Below, in pieces: positions 12,501 to 24,500 of a DNA stretch of 64,000 nt. A model generated the notes under the pieces. That model searched no databases, was not told the origin of the DNA, and saw only the letters and a list, made by a program, of their open reading frames with translations. A program made the position numbers and the translations under genes. Source of the DNA: Astropecten irregularis. Lineage: Eukaryota; Echinodermata; Asteroidea; Paxillosida; Astropectinidae. The stretch lies in the NCBI GenBank assembly GCA_963971285.1, contig OZ020264.1:11422431-11486430 (forward strand), written 5' to 3'. How positions within the stretch are numbered: position 1 is the first letter of the stretch; the number at the start of each line of letters is the position of its first letter.

Positions 12501-15500
12501 TTGAACAGCATTTCTGGTGCTCTTCACAATCATTATCCGACATGCACGTATCGGAACAAATGCCGAAATTGCCTCCATTGGTTTGATTAACAGCAGGGCA
12601 TTCGCCAGTATGCACAGCTGTAAACGAAAGAAACGAAAAACAAATATGAAACAGTATTAATTGTGTGAGGGTGTCATCATGGTCTTGAATCGAACCAATT
12701 ACAAAAGCAAATCACAAAAGGTATTATTAGCAGGGGCCAATTTCATAGAGGGAAGCACCAACATTTGCTTAAAGGGATTGCATACGTTTGGTAAATTGAG
12801 CCTATTGTTTGTTTCAAACCAATATAATTGTATATATATACCATAAAACTAACCTGTGAAAGTTTCAATTCAAAAGGTGGTAGCGTTTGTGAGATTTTGG
12901 CGACAAACTAGAGCGGTTATTTCACGCCAGATAACAGTTAGTCAATAGCTGAGAAGCGTTACGGCCATAACGCTTCTCAGATTCATAATTTTTCTGAGAT
13001 AAAAAGTGACATATTTTTCCATAACCGCGGTACTTCGAATTGAACGTTTCTCAATATGCATTATACTATCCAAAGCAGCTGTACTTCTCACCAAGTAAGT
13101 TTTTATTGCCATAAATTTTCAGAGTCATTACCAAACGTATGCAATGCCTTTAAGCACCAAAAACCTAAAAAAAAAATTGTCAGCCAAAACTTCTTAAGAA
13201 TGTTATGCTCAGCAAAGAATGGCCGAATACAAGCCAAAAGCGGTAAACATCACATGACAATTTGGTTGGTAATCCTGTTTGTTCTGCTTAAACGGCTCTA
13301 TGAAATTGACCCGAAGTGTCATAAGTGAGTGTACTGTCTGATACATAATTATTAGTCTGTAATTATGACAAAGAACGATTTTGATAAGCATACCCCATCT
13401 CTAGACTTTTTTAACCAACCATTTTTCAGGACAGTCGGAGCGCTTTTATGGTGTTTCAACTAAATTTAGCTTCACCTTAACTGAAAAACCATGTGAAAGC
13501 TTCCTGTTTTTGTACATAAATGTCCATGACTTTTCTAGTAATTTGCATGAACAAAGCTTATTCTTTAACACCCATACCTGGTGGATCATTGCATACGCAC
13601 ACATCACAGTCGGAGTCGTCCCTCTGGAGGCCATATTCACAGAACATCGTGCACATCACATCGGGACAGGTATCTAAATAAGCAAGCACAAAATGTCATA
13701 TTTCAATTGGAAACTCGCTTCGCAACGCCAAACATTAGAGAAAAGCCCGTTCCAAAACACTTTCCTTTAAATCAGTCTTCGTTTGAAACAGAAAATTTCA
13801 TAGTGATATTCCCCTCACCCAGTTTGGTAGAGTAATCTTAGTGTTGGCCTAAAGGCGTTTTACAGCAACTTTTTCCTATTGGGTTCACACAGCCTCTCGA
13901 CAAGAATTGAACATCAACACGAAGATCTACACCGTTAAGTTAACCTTCAATTCCATTGTAAATTACCTGGAGCAGCTATTACTGTCATACAAACATAACC
14001 GCAGCCGTTGGAGCAGCATTTTTGGTTCTGACCGCATTCATCATCAGCTTGGCACATATTGGAGCAAATGCCGTTGATACCTTCAGGTAGGGGCCCTACT
14101 GGACACTCACCAGGCCGAACAACTATGACAAAATGACCAAGTATAGGAGGCGTCAAGGAGGGCGCTATACCAAATCTGGTGGATTGTTGAGATGTTACCC
14201 CAGTGGATTGTTGAGTGTCGGTTCTTAAGCTTAAAGGTAATATCATACTTTGGTTTTCGTGAAAGCAATACAGATTCATGGGCAAAAGGAAGTCAAAACA
14301 TTTCGATGAATCTTCATTTTCAAAAACCCTTAGTGGTCCAATGAACCGCGCTCGTTTATTTTCATTCCCAAAGATGTGCAAGATGTCCTCTTCTTGTGTT
14401 CATTTAAAGGTAACATCATACTTTCAAAATTTGTTAAAAAATGGCAGATTCATGGTCAAAAATGACAAGGAAGATTCAGTTACAGTCAACTGTGAAACTG
14501 TGAAGGTACCTTCTTTTCCTCAGTACCTCTATGCTACATACGACTAACCTGGTCTGTTCACGGGTTCCATACACTGATGGCCACATCCATTGGTACAACA
14601 CTTTTCAGTCCCGGTGCAATTCACGTCCGACGAACAAGCTTCAACACACACACCGATGAGGCCACTTGATGATGACTCGGGGCACTTGCCTGGCTTAGAT
14701 TCTTAATCATCAATGACAAAAAGGATAGTTAATTACTTCCATGAAGCCCAGTTTAGAATGCATCTTCAACTACTAATTGTAGTTGCGTAAAATAGTTTTA
14801 GAAAAGCGAAATCTACAGTAATTTTTTATTGAAACATTTAAAATTATTATGTTACTCTTTTTCTGAATGGTTCAAGTATTGCCTTGTAGAAATTTGTTAT
14901 AACCTTTAAACATGTATCAAGTATTACCTATAGTACAATCAATTTACGGTAGATTTTGTTTAGCTTTTACTTGATTTCATCAACTCTTACCTGTAGTAAT
15001 GGCCGGTACACACTGTCGTGCGCCACAGCTGTTGGGGCAGCATTTATCTGTTTCTGCACATGCACCGTCATGTCCACACGAGTCGGCACAAATACCGAAC
15101 CCGTCAGTAGGAGCAGGGCAATGGCCACTGTGAACCTCTGAGAGAGAAGTCAAAAGTATCTCACTTTAAATCAATTCCATTTTCTATTTTGTTACCAATG
15201 TAAGATTGGATAACAATAAATCAATTAATCTACCAATCAAAGGGCCTTTTACGATAACAGGCTTGAGGCTAGGCATTTTGCCACTGCCATTAAGGCCCCG
15301 AAACGAAATGAAGGGATTGGGCCACACGGCGAATCGGAAGAAAGGCTCCAGCTTCGACAAGTATCTCAATCCCTTCATTCCATTCAGGACACAAAAGGGT
15401 GATTGCAAAATAAATCCCAAGCCTAGCTTCAAACATCATTTTCCAAAAGGCCCAAAGACTCTTGCACAGGGATGCGAAGAGCCACCCTGTCGCGTCAGAG

Positions 15501-18500
15501 ATCTCCATCTGGGTCTATCCCGTATATCAAGTCAGGCAGGTCTAGAGCTTCATGTATGGTGATGGCACATAATGAGACATCATTGGTAACGACATCAAGC
15601 CAGTGGCTTCAGACTCTTCACATGAATACATTTTGGCAAAACAGACACAAATACACTTACCTGTTTGTTGATTGCATAGACACATGTCACACCCATTTGT
15701 GTCCTTTTGATATCCATAGGCACACCACTTCATGCAATGGACTGATGGGCATTCAACTGTATAGAAAACAACAGGAAAACGTTTACATACATACTGAGTC
15801 ATTGAATCATCACTAAAAACAAGAGGACAACAATGGAGGTTCCCTAATATGAAACAAGCAGTTGATGAGCATAGAAACTTCCTTACATTGGAATAATTAT
15901 GTAACCACAACATTGAACTCTTATTTTTTTATGGTATAAATACCTGGTGCTTCTACACAGATGCAGGTGTTACATCCGTTTGCGTCTTGTTGATGTCCAT
16001 ACTCGCAATAGATAGCACACATGACGTCAGGGCACAAGACTACGATGGGAGTAATAGATGAATACAGAGATGAGGCTTTATAAAACAGGCGTCTAATGGA
16101 TATTCTAGATTTCCTTCTCACATGGCATATCAGTCAAGCAATCTATTCCAACCAATTTGAACAAGAAATCTTATTTAGTCATAATTTCGAGCTAAAGGTA
16201 TCGGTTTCTACTTGATACCTTGAGTGGTATTGACACAGCTATGTCCACATCCGTTGGAGCAGCACTTCTCATGATCTGCACAGTCACCGTCGCCATGGCA
16301 ACTCTCCACACATGCCCCCAGCATGTCTTCGGGCAGAGCACCAACGGGACAAGAACCCGGATGAATAACTAATATACAAGAGAACAAGAAGTAAATTTAA
16401 ACGTTTTCATAATCCCTTGAAACGTTTGATGTCGTTTTAGTAAGGCACATTTCACGACTGGCAGCATTACCGATAGCTTTTCTGGTGACAAGTTAGGGCT
16501 AGTTTCACGGCCATGATTAGGACAAAAATTGGCTATAATCCTGAAATCTCTGTCTTAAAAAAGAGGATTAACGACCAAATTTCCATTTCCAAATTTCCAA
16601 TCACTTGTGATTGTTCTTTGGCTGTTGTTTGCTGATTTTGCTATTTTTTATTTACGATTCTGACTCACCCGGCGGTTCGTAGCATTCGCACATGTCGCAT
16701 CCGTTTGCATCCTTCAAGTAGCCAAATAAGCAGAACATACGACACGTGACATTTCGACATTCATCTGATAATAGCAGAAAAATAAGTTCTACTGTCACAT
16801 CAACATAAATTTCAACTGTGAAGATTTATGCTTGGTGTGTTACTAAAGTACGATGTTACCTTAAACGGATGCGGAATATTGAGGAGGTGACAGTGGTTAG
16901 GTAAGGTAGATATGGTGATGATGGATGGTGAAGCGATAATTGATTTCTTACCAGGAGAAGAAGCAACAGCAATGCATTGGTGACCGCACCCATTAGGACA
17001 GCACAACTGAGAGTTGTTGCAGTCAGCATGCATTTCGCAATCAGTGACGCACACACCAAATTGGTCTTGGCTGACTGCGGGACATCCATCAAGGCTTGGG
17101 TCTGAAATGGAGAATGTGCGCTCAAAGTTAGTAAACAAAGGCAAAATTCGTATCGAATGGATAAGTTTGATCTTTACAACACTAATTAAAATTTTTATTT
17201 TGATTCAAGGCTATGCATGGCTGAAGTACACGCGATTTTGAGGTAAACACATAAAACAATGAGATAAATTTATACTCTTTTATTAGTTGACTGGCTCTGA
17301 AGAGAGCCGGTTATTTAGACGTTCGGGCAACTATTGTCTGGCTATCTTCAGGAGAATGCTGCAGCTGCTATCTACCAATCTATTTTCGAGGTTTAACCTC
17401 GATCCATACATGATGGCTCTCCTCACTGTCAAACTTCTGTGCATGCTATGATGCTAGTATGTCAGATTCAACTGCGTCTTTCCTTTAGCTGGTCTATGTA
17501 GGTTTTGAATGCCCTGCCTTTCGATCGCTGTCCTGTTCTCGGTGTCCAAAGCACAAGTTTTGATGATACTTGACTTGGGTCTCTATATTAGGCAGTGCCC
17601 AGCTACTTCCATGCGTCTTTTCCTTATTTTATCTGTTAGTGTCACTATTCTTTGGTAGCTGCTAGGTGGAGACTAGTAGTAATGTTGCCCAATGTGCAAT
17701 GAAGTGTGTCAGTATGGCTATGGGTAGGAAGTGGTGAGATCTCTAAGGAGACTGGGGACCATGTGTATAGATATAAGTATTTGAGATTTGCTTGCACCTT
17801 TTTGGAGCGCCTCCATACAGGCGTGGCCACATCCATTAGAGCAACACTTCTGAGAATCAGAGCAGTTGCCATCGTGGTGACAAAGCTCACTGCATATGCC
17901 GAATGTGGATCCATCAAGAGCTGGGCAGTCACCAGCATGGATCTCTGCAATGAAGTAGACCATAGCATAATACATCACAAGGAGCACACAATACAAATTC
18001 ATAGTGGGGAGAAATCCATAATAATCTGTAGTACGTTTCTTCAACGTAGATGAGAGCACAACCAAAGTTTATTGGGTGAAACCAGTTTATTGACTTGATC
18101 CAAAAACTTCGGGTCAAACGTCGTCCATAACTTGTGTGGTACTATTCTTGGCGAATTTTGCATACATTGATACATATTGCTCTATATCCCACTGCACTGG
18201 TTATATACCTGTTTGTTGATTGCAAAGGCAAATGTCGCAGCCATTTACGTCCTGTTGGTAACCATGTGGACACCACATCATGCACATCACCGACGGACAT
18301 TCAGGCTCTTTATAAAAGTGGACAAGTTCATTGAACTGTTAACGTTAACAAACGGGCCTTCGTAAAGAAGCACGAACTTCTCCAATTTACAAGTGAAAAA
18401 TACAATGTCAGGAATACCGCTAAAACCGATGTTGGCGCTGTTTCAAATTGTCAATTACCAATATTCGTTAGCTGGTCAGAGGTCACAAAACCAAACTAAA

Positions 18501-21500
18501 ATTTACATGTTGTCTCTACTTTTAACAGAATCGTTAAAACAAATCATAACTTAATAATATAATAATTGAATATAATATTTATAATATAATATATAACTGT
18601 GGAGAAAAACATGACAAATGTTCCTAGTACGGCCGATATAATTCATAAGATGACGTAACGCCATTTAAGCCAATCTGTAGCAGGCCACGGCAGAAAGTGA
18701 TTAAAAGGAAGAAGGACGTAGAAAGAAAGGTCTAAACATCACTGTTAAGTTATGGTCCACATCCTGAGTAAAAGTGAAGTACATACGTTTTATGTAAACT
18801 CGCCTCAAACTAGGCTAAAAGCCACTCTTCTACAAGATGGATAAACAAATATCAGTGGAAATGAAAATAACATTAAATCCAAGTGCATTCATTAACGTGC
18901 ATGAATTCCTGTAGGCCTACATATTTATGACTATGGCAATCGTCTCTACGGAGCTCCACGAGTGTTGTTCCTTTTATCCAGATAATGTATCTCACCAAGT
19001 CGACTTATTTTAATAAGTCGACGTGGTGAGATACATCGACTTTTAGGGCTTCAAAGCCCGAAAAGTCGACTTATCGAGATAATTTATTTGTACACTAAGA
19101 AGTCGACATTTCCTGATAATTTATTTCGCCAAGACGACTTACTGAAAGAAGGAAGTCGACTTGTCCGGATAGTTACCTTGTAAATACGTCTGAATAAGAC
19201 TGAGGTTATATATCAGGATAAGACTACTTTTTAGGTGCATTTCGTTGACTTGGCCAGACAAATGATCATAATAAGTCGACTTTTCGTTTTTCCTTAAAGT
19301 CACCTTGTTGGGATAATTATTGAGACAAGACGACTTTTACCACTCCAAAACTCGACTTGGCGAGATATACATGTATTATGTGGTTATCTGGATAAGTGGA
19401 ATGACATTCGTTGGTCTCGAATTTGCTCCTATGGTTTACTTTCTACACCGTCACCTCCCACAGCATATTATACCTGTGACAGGTTCCAAACATTGGTGAC
19501 CGCATCCGTTTGAACAGCACTTCAGATTCCCACTACAATCTGTATCTTCGCTACAATCCTCAACACAAATACCAATCCCTCCATTTACATCCATAGGACA
19601 CTGGCCTTGTTTTGTACTGTTACCTGTAATTGAACCAAAAAACAGATTTGATAACAGAACGGTATTTATTTTAAAGGTAATCTCATACTTTGTTTTTTCT
19701 TGACAAAGAAATGCAGATTCATGGGCAGGAATTTTATATCAAGAAATATACAGTAACATAGCTGTTAATTCCCAGTCCCATACGATGCCCCTTTTTGAGA
19801 GAATGGTGAAAAACACTCACATTATTTCTAAAATCATTTCACAGGATTTTTGATCTTCCGAAGACTGTCTGGTTGATTTGACTCTTTTCTGGATAAATAC
19901 AGCATTTCAGGCTGAAAAATTTTAACGATATGTTTCTACCACCACCATCTTCATACCCTGTAAGTTATATGTAAATCTGTGACGATTTTTTGTCAGTTCG
20001 GGATTTTTATTAGGTTGGACAAGGACAGTTATATTCCACAACCACTGCACGTCATATGGTTGAGTTCATGCTAATTCGTGCTTTGAGCGTGGGGTCCGTA
20101 TCAATTATAACTGAATATATCTCTAGCTAACGGGGAAAAGAAATGCTTTCCTGCATGTGTAACATCAAATACGTCTCCTATGATTACCAACATAGAGCTC
20201 TGACAACTTGATCCATGCACTCCGCAATGGCATTATCTATGCTTAGAGTTGGCATATGGTCTGATGGTTTGGTCCTTCTATGATCTGTAATTTGCAATTG
20301 CAAAAAGGTTCTTGATCCTTTCCCAGGATCGGAACGTCAGGCCCTATTTACTCTAAGCATTTTATATATTTTCAGGCCATTCCTTTGGTTGATGAAGAGT
20401 TTGTAGCAGTTAATCAGTATGTTCTATACCATTAAGCCACAGGCGTTTACGATTTTGTTCCCCTCGAATTATTTGAGTATCTTGAACGCTGCGTGTCTTA
20501 GCCATAAGTCATAGGTTCATGTTTATACTTCTTGAGTGATCAAGAAAAAAAAATTATGTAATGTGTCAACAAGGTGTCGTGACAATGATTCATACTCACA
20601 CTCCGATGATTCGCTAATAAGAACTATACTGCTCGTCCACGATCAGCGAGCAAAATCGAGTAATAGACATTTGTTTTTTCACAAACATCCACTTGTGGTG
20701 TTTTGTCCGGCCAAATCAAAACATTAATTGTCTAAAGAAAATGTGATCATACCAAATGCATGTGACCAAATTTTTTGAAACTTTCGATACCATACAAAAT
20801 GCATTTCATTATAGTGTGTCTTGTTTTAGTAACATTGAACAACATCTTAAAACGGCGTCTTTGCTTTGCAATGGTACCTCCCATTATCTTGGTTGTAAAA
20901 AGGTTAGGGTTTTGATGTTGCGAAAAAGCTGTCTAATTATGCTAAAAAAGTATATAATGTATAGACAGTTTTGACTTCACATTTTGAAATATAAATACAG
21001 TGCGAATGTATACCTTTGATCCCGTGCACAGCTTCCATGCATTGATGACCGCAGCCGTTTGGACAACATTTCTGGGCATCACTGCAAGACCCATCATGCT
21101 GGCAGTCCTCGATGCATATCCCTAAAGTGTCACCATCAATTAATGGACACTCGCCTTCGTGAATCACTGTGATCAAGTCAATGTGAAAAATATAGTATTA
21201 AATTTATCAATTTGGAAGAAAGATGACGAGAAAAAGTAAGGGGTCAGAAAATTACATTCGTCTAAACCAGGACCACTCTAGCTCCCGTTTATTATACGAC
21301 GGAAATTTGTCCATGGACTACGCAACCTCTATGCGGACTACGAAAGCTCTCTGTGGACTACGCCACCTCTCTGTGGACTACGAAACCTCTCTGTGGACTA
21401 CGAAACCCCTCTGTGGACTACAAAAGCTCTTCCGTGGACTACGAAAGCTCTCCGTGGACTACGAAAGCTCTCTGCGGACTACGAAAGCTCTCTGTGGACT

Positions 21501-24500
21501 ACGAAAGCTCTCTGCGGACTACGCCACCTCTCTGTGGACTACGAAACCTCTCATTGCGGACTACGAAACCTCCATGTGGACTATGAAACCCCCTGTGGAC
21601 TACGAAAGCTCTATGTGGACAACGAAAGCTCTCTGCGGACTACGAAAGCTCTCTGTGGTCGACGAAACCCCTCTGTGGACTACGCCACCTCTCTGTGGAC
21701 TACGTCACCTCCCTGTGGTCTGCGAAAGCTCTATGTGGACTACGCCACCTCTCTGTGGACTACGCCACCTCTCTGCGGACTATGAAACCTCTATGTGGAC
21801 TATGAAACCCCTCTGTGGACTACGAAATCTCTCTGCGGACCACGAAAGCTCTCCGTGATTTACCTCTATTGGGTAAATTAAGCCTCATTTCGAAAAGGTA
21901 TTTTATTCCACATGACCTTTTCGCGAATATTGCTGGCCTATGGGATTATGTGTGAAAACCTTTGCACACATTGTCTCAAATTGCATTTTTTCCTCGTAAA
22001 TTATACTCTCCCCACACACCCCCTGGGCAACATGTCTATGTCATACACGTCAATTTATAGGCAATTACCCCCAGGCAATCTTGAATTTTTTTTTTTTTCG
22101 AAAAGGTCTTTTATTCCACTTGACCTTTTCGCGAATATTGCTGGACTATGAGATTTTGTGTGAACACTGTCTTGTGCACACAGTGTCTCAAATTTCATGT
22201 TGTCCTCGTAAATTATACTCTCCACACACACCCCCTCGGCAACATGTCATACACGTCAATTTACAGCCAATTACCCCCAGGCAATCCTGAAAAAAACTTT
22301 TTACAAGAAACATAATATTGCAGGGGAGAACTAAAAAACAAAACAATAAAAGCTTTATATTCTGCCGAAGTAACTCTCTTATTGCTAATTGCTTGCATGA
22401 ATAGCTTATGATGACACAATGTGCAAACGCCAGCGCATGTTGGATGCATTCGTATAGTATCAAATCACTCATAAGGAATTAATTTCATTACCAGTTTGGT
22501 TGTTGCACAAGCATACAGCGCATCCATAAATATCCCGTTGATAGCCGAATGGACATGCAATCCTACATCGAACCTCGGGGCATGGGGCTGAACAACAAAA
22601 TGGAATAATAATTATAATACAAAATATTCATTAAATGACAATATAAACCGATCACACAACAAGGAGAACAAAATTGCATTTATGCAACCATAAATCTTGT
22701 ATCAGATGTAGTCATTTTGCCGTATCCGTGCAGAGTGTGGGGTTTAGGCTATCTATAAAGGACAGGGTGCAGTAGAAGAACTCTGTGAATCATATGAATG
22801 GTAACAAATGAAAGCTGAAGAAATTGGCATTTCAGATATGTGCCATTTATTATTCAAAAGTGAAATTGAAGTACATTTATAATCAAACATTAATGCAAGT
22901 AATAAACTGCTGTAAAACTGCTCATCAGCCAAAATAATGACCTGAAACTTGGAAATGAAATGCTTGGAGTTAAGAGGGCCTGACGCGTTTCCACTGTAGC
23001 AGGATCTTTATCCATTATAAATTAACATTGATAAATCTCGGCTCCTTTTTTCTGGTACATGCACCCTATACAGCATGCCCCCCCCCCAAAAAAAAACCGC
23101 AACACTTTGTCGGCAATCATTATGTAAACATTAAACTGTTTATTACTTCAAGATTCAGATATATGATACAACCTTGTCTTGGATATCACCATGTAGACAC
23201 CCACCTTGGGTAGGGCTAATGATGTCAGTGCAGACGTGTCCACAGCCATTGAAGCAACATCGCTGCGTGGACGTGGTGCAGTTGGCGTCATCTTGGCATT
23301 GGTCAATACAGATACCTACCAAAGTATCGTTCCTAGGGACGATTACAGGACACGCCCCTAGTTCTTCACCTTAACAGACAAAAGTACCAACAAAAGATTA
23401 TTCCAAATGCCTGCCAGAAGTTCAGATCATAGGCAAACCGTGCCGCAATTAAAGGGTAATTAAAACGGAGAATTTTAATAAAGGAAATCTTACCGACAAA
23501 CAGCAACCTGATACCAAAAGCAAAACCTAACCTGAACGGAATATCCGTATTACCTTTAAAATTATTCGAAATACAGGCCAACGACTTCGAAAATATAAAA
23601 AAAAGTGAAATGAATGAATGCAAAAGAACAATAATATGTAAGCGATTAGAACGATGGCATAAAGACACAAAAGACAAGGTTATACGTCATTAACGATGAT
23701 CATAAACAACTCAGATTTCAGGCGGGTTAATTTGTGTTAAGTTTAAGAATTAATGGTTCAAACGTCCTTGCCTTTTTTCGTTAATTTGCAAGGGTGACGC
23801 ATGGACGGTATGAACGCACAGCATCATATCATGGGACAACACGGCACGGTACGGTACGGCACGGCATGCAGGGCACGGGACGGCAGGGTACGGCACGGCA
23901 CGGCAGGGAACGGCACGGCATGGTACGGCACGGCAGGGAACGGCACGGCACGGCACGGCACGGCACGGCACGGCACGGCACGGCACGGCACGGCACGCAG
24001 GGCACGACAAGGCAGGGCAGGGCAGGGCAGGGCAGGGCAGGGCAGGGCAGGGCAGGGCAGGGCAGGGCAGGGCAGGGCACTGCAGGGCACGGCACGGCAC
24101 TGCACGACACGACACGACACAGTACATGCACATACACTCATGCACAGCACAAACCAGAGAAGAACAGAGCAGCTGCAGAAAACAGAAACAATCGCAATTG
24201 TACAAGATAGGCCTACATTATGCAAAAAATCGTCTCCTTAAAAAAACGATTTCAAAATCCACTCCTACAAACTGAAAACATCAAAGCGTATATTGACTTT
24301 AATCAAAGCCTACAAAGTATATTGTGAAATTTGTGCAACGGATTTGATGTTTCATGATTTCGGCTGAGAGGTATAGCGACCGGTTTCAGCTATGGCCTTT
24401 ACAAGGTACATTCACACACACCAAAAAGCGCGACTATTTGGGTCGCGAGCTCCAAATCGCAGCCCAAATAGTCGCGTTTATCTGGAGTGTGTGAACGTGC

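Noticed and set aside
21309-21857. CRISPR-like array
   Set aside because: No unique spacers; it is a head-to-tail minisatellite in animal DNA.
21223-21858. 211-codon open frame
   Set aside because: Runs through the 20-bp minisatellite; parallel frames are open too.
23750-24241. Open frames on both strands rich in Cys/Pro/Ala or Arg/Gly/His
   Set aside because: Pentanucleotide repeat translation.
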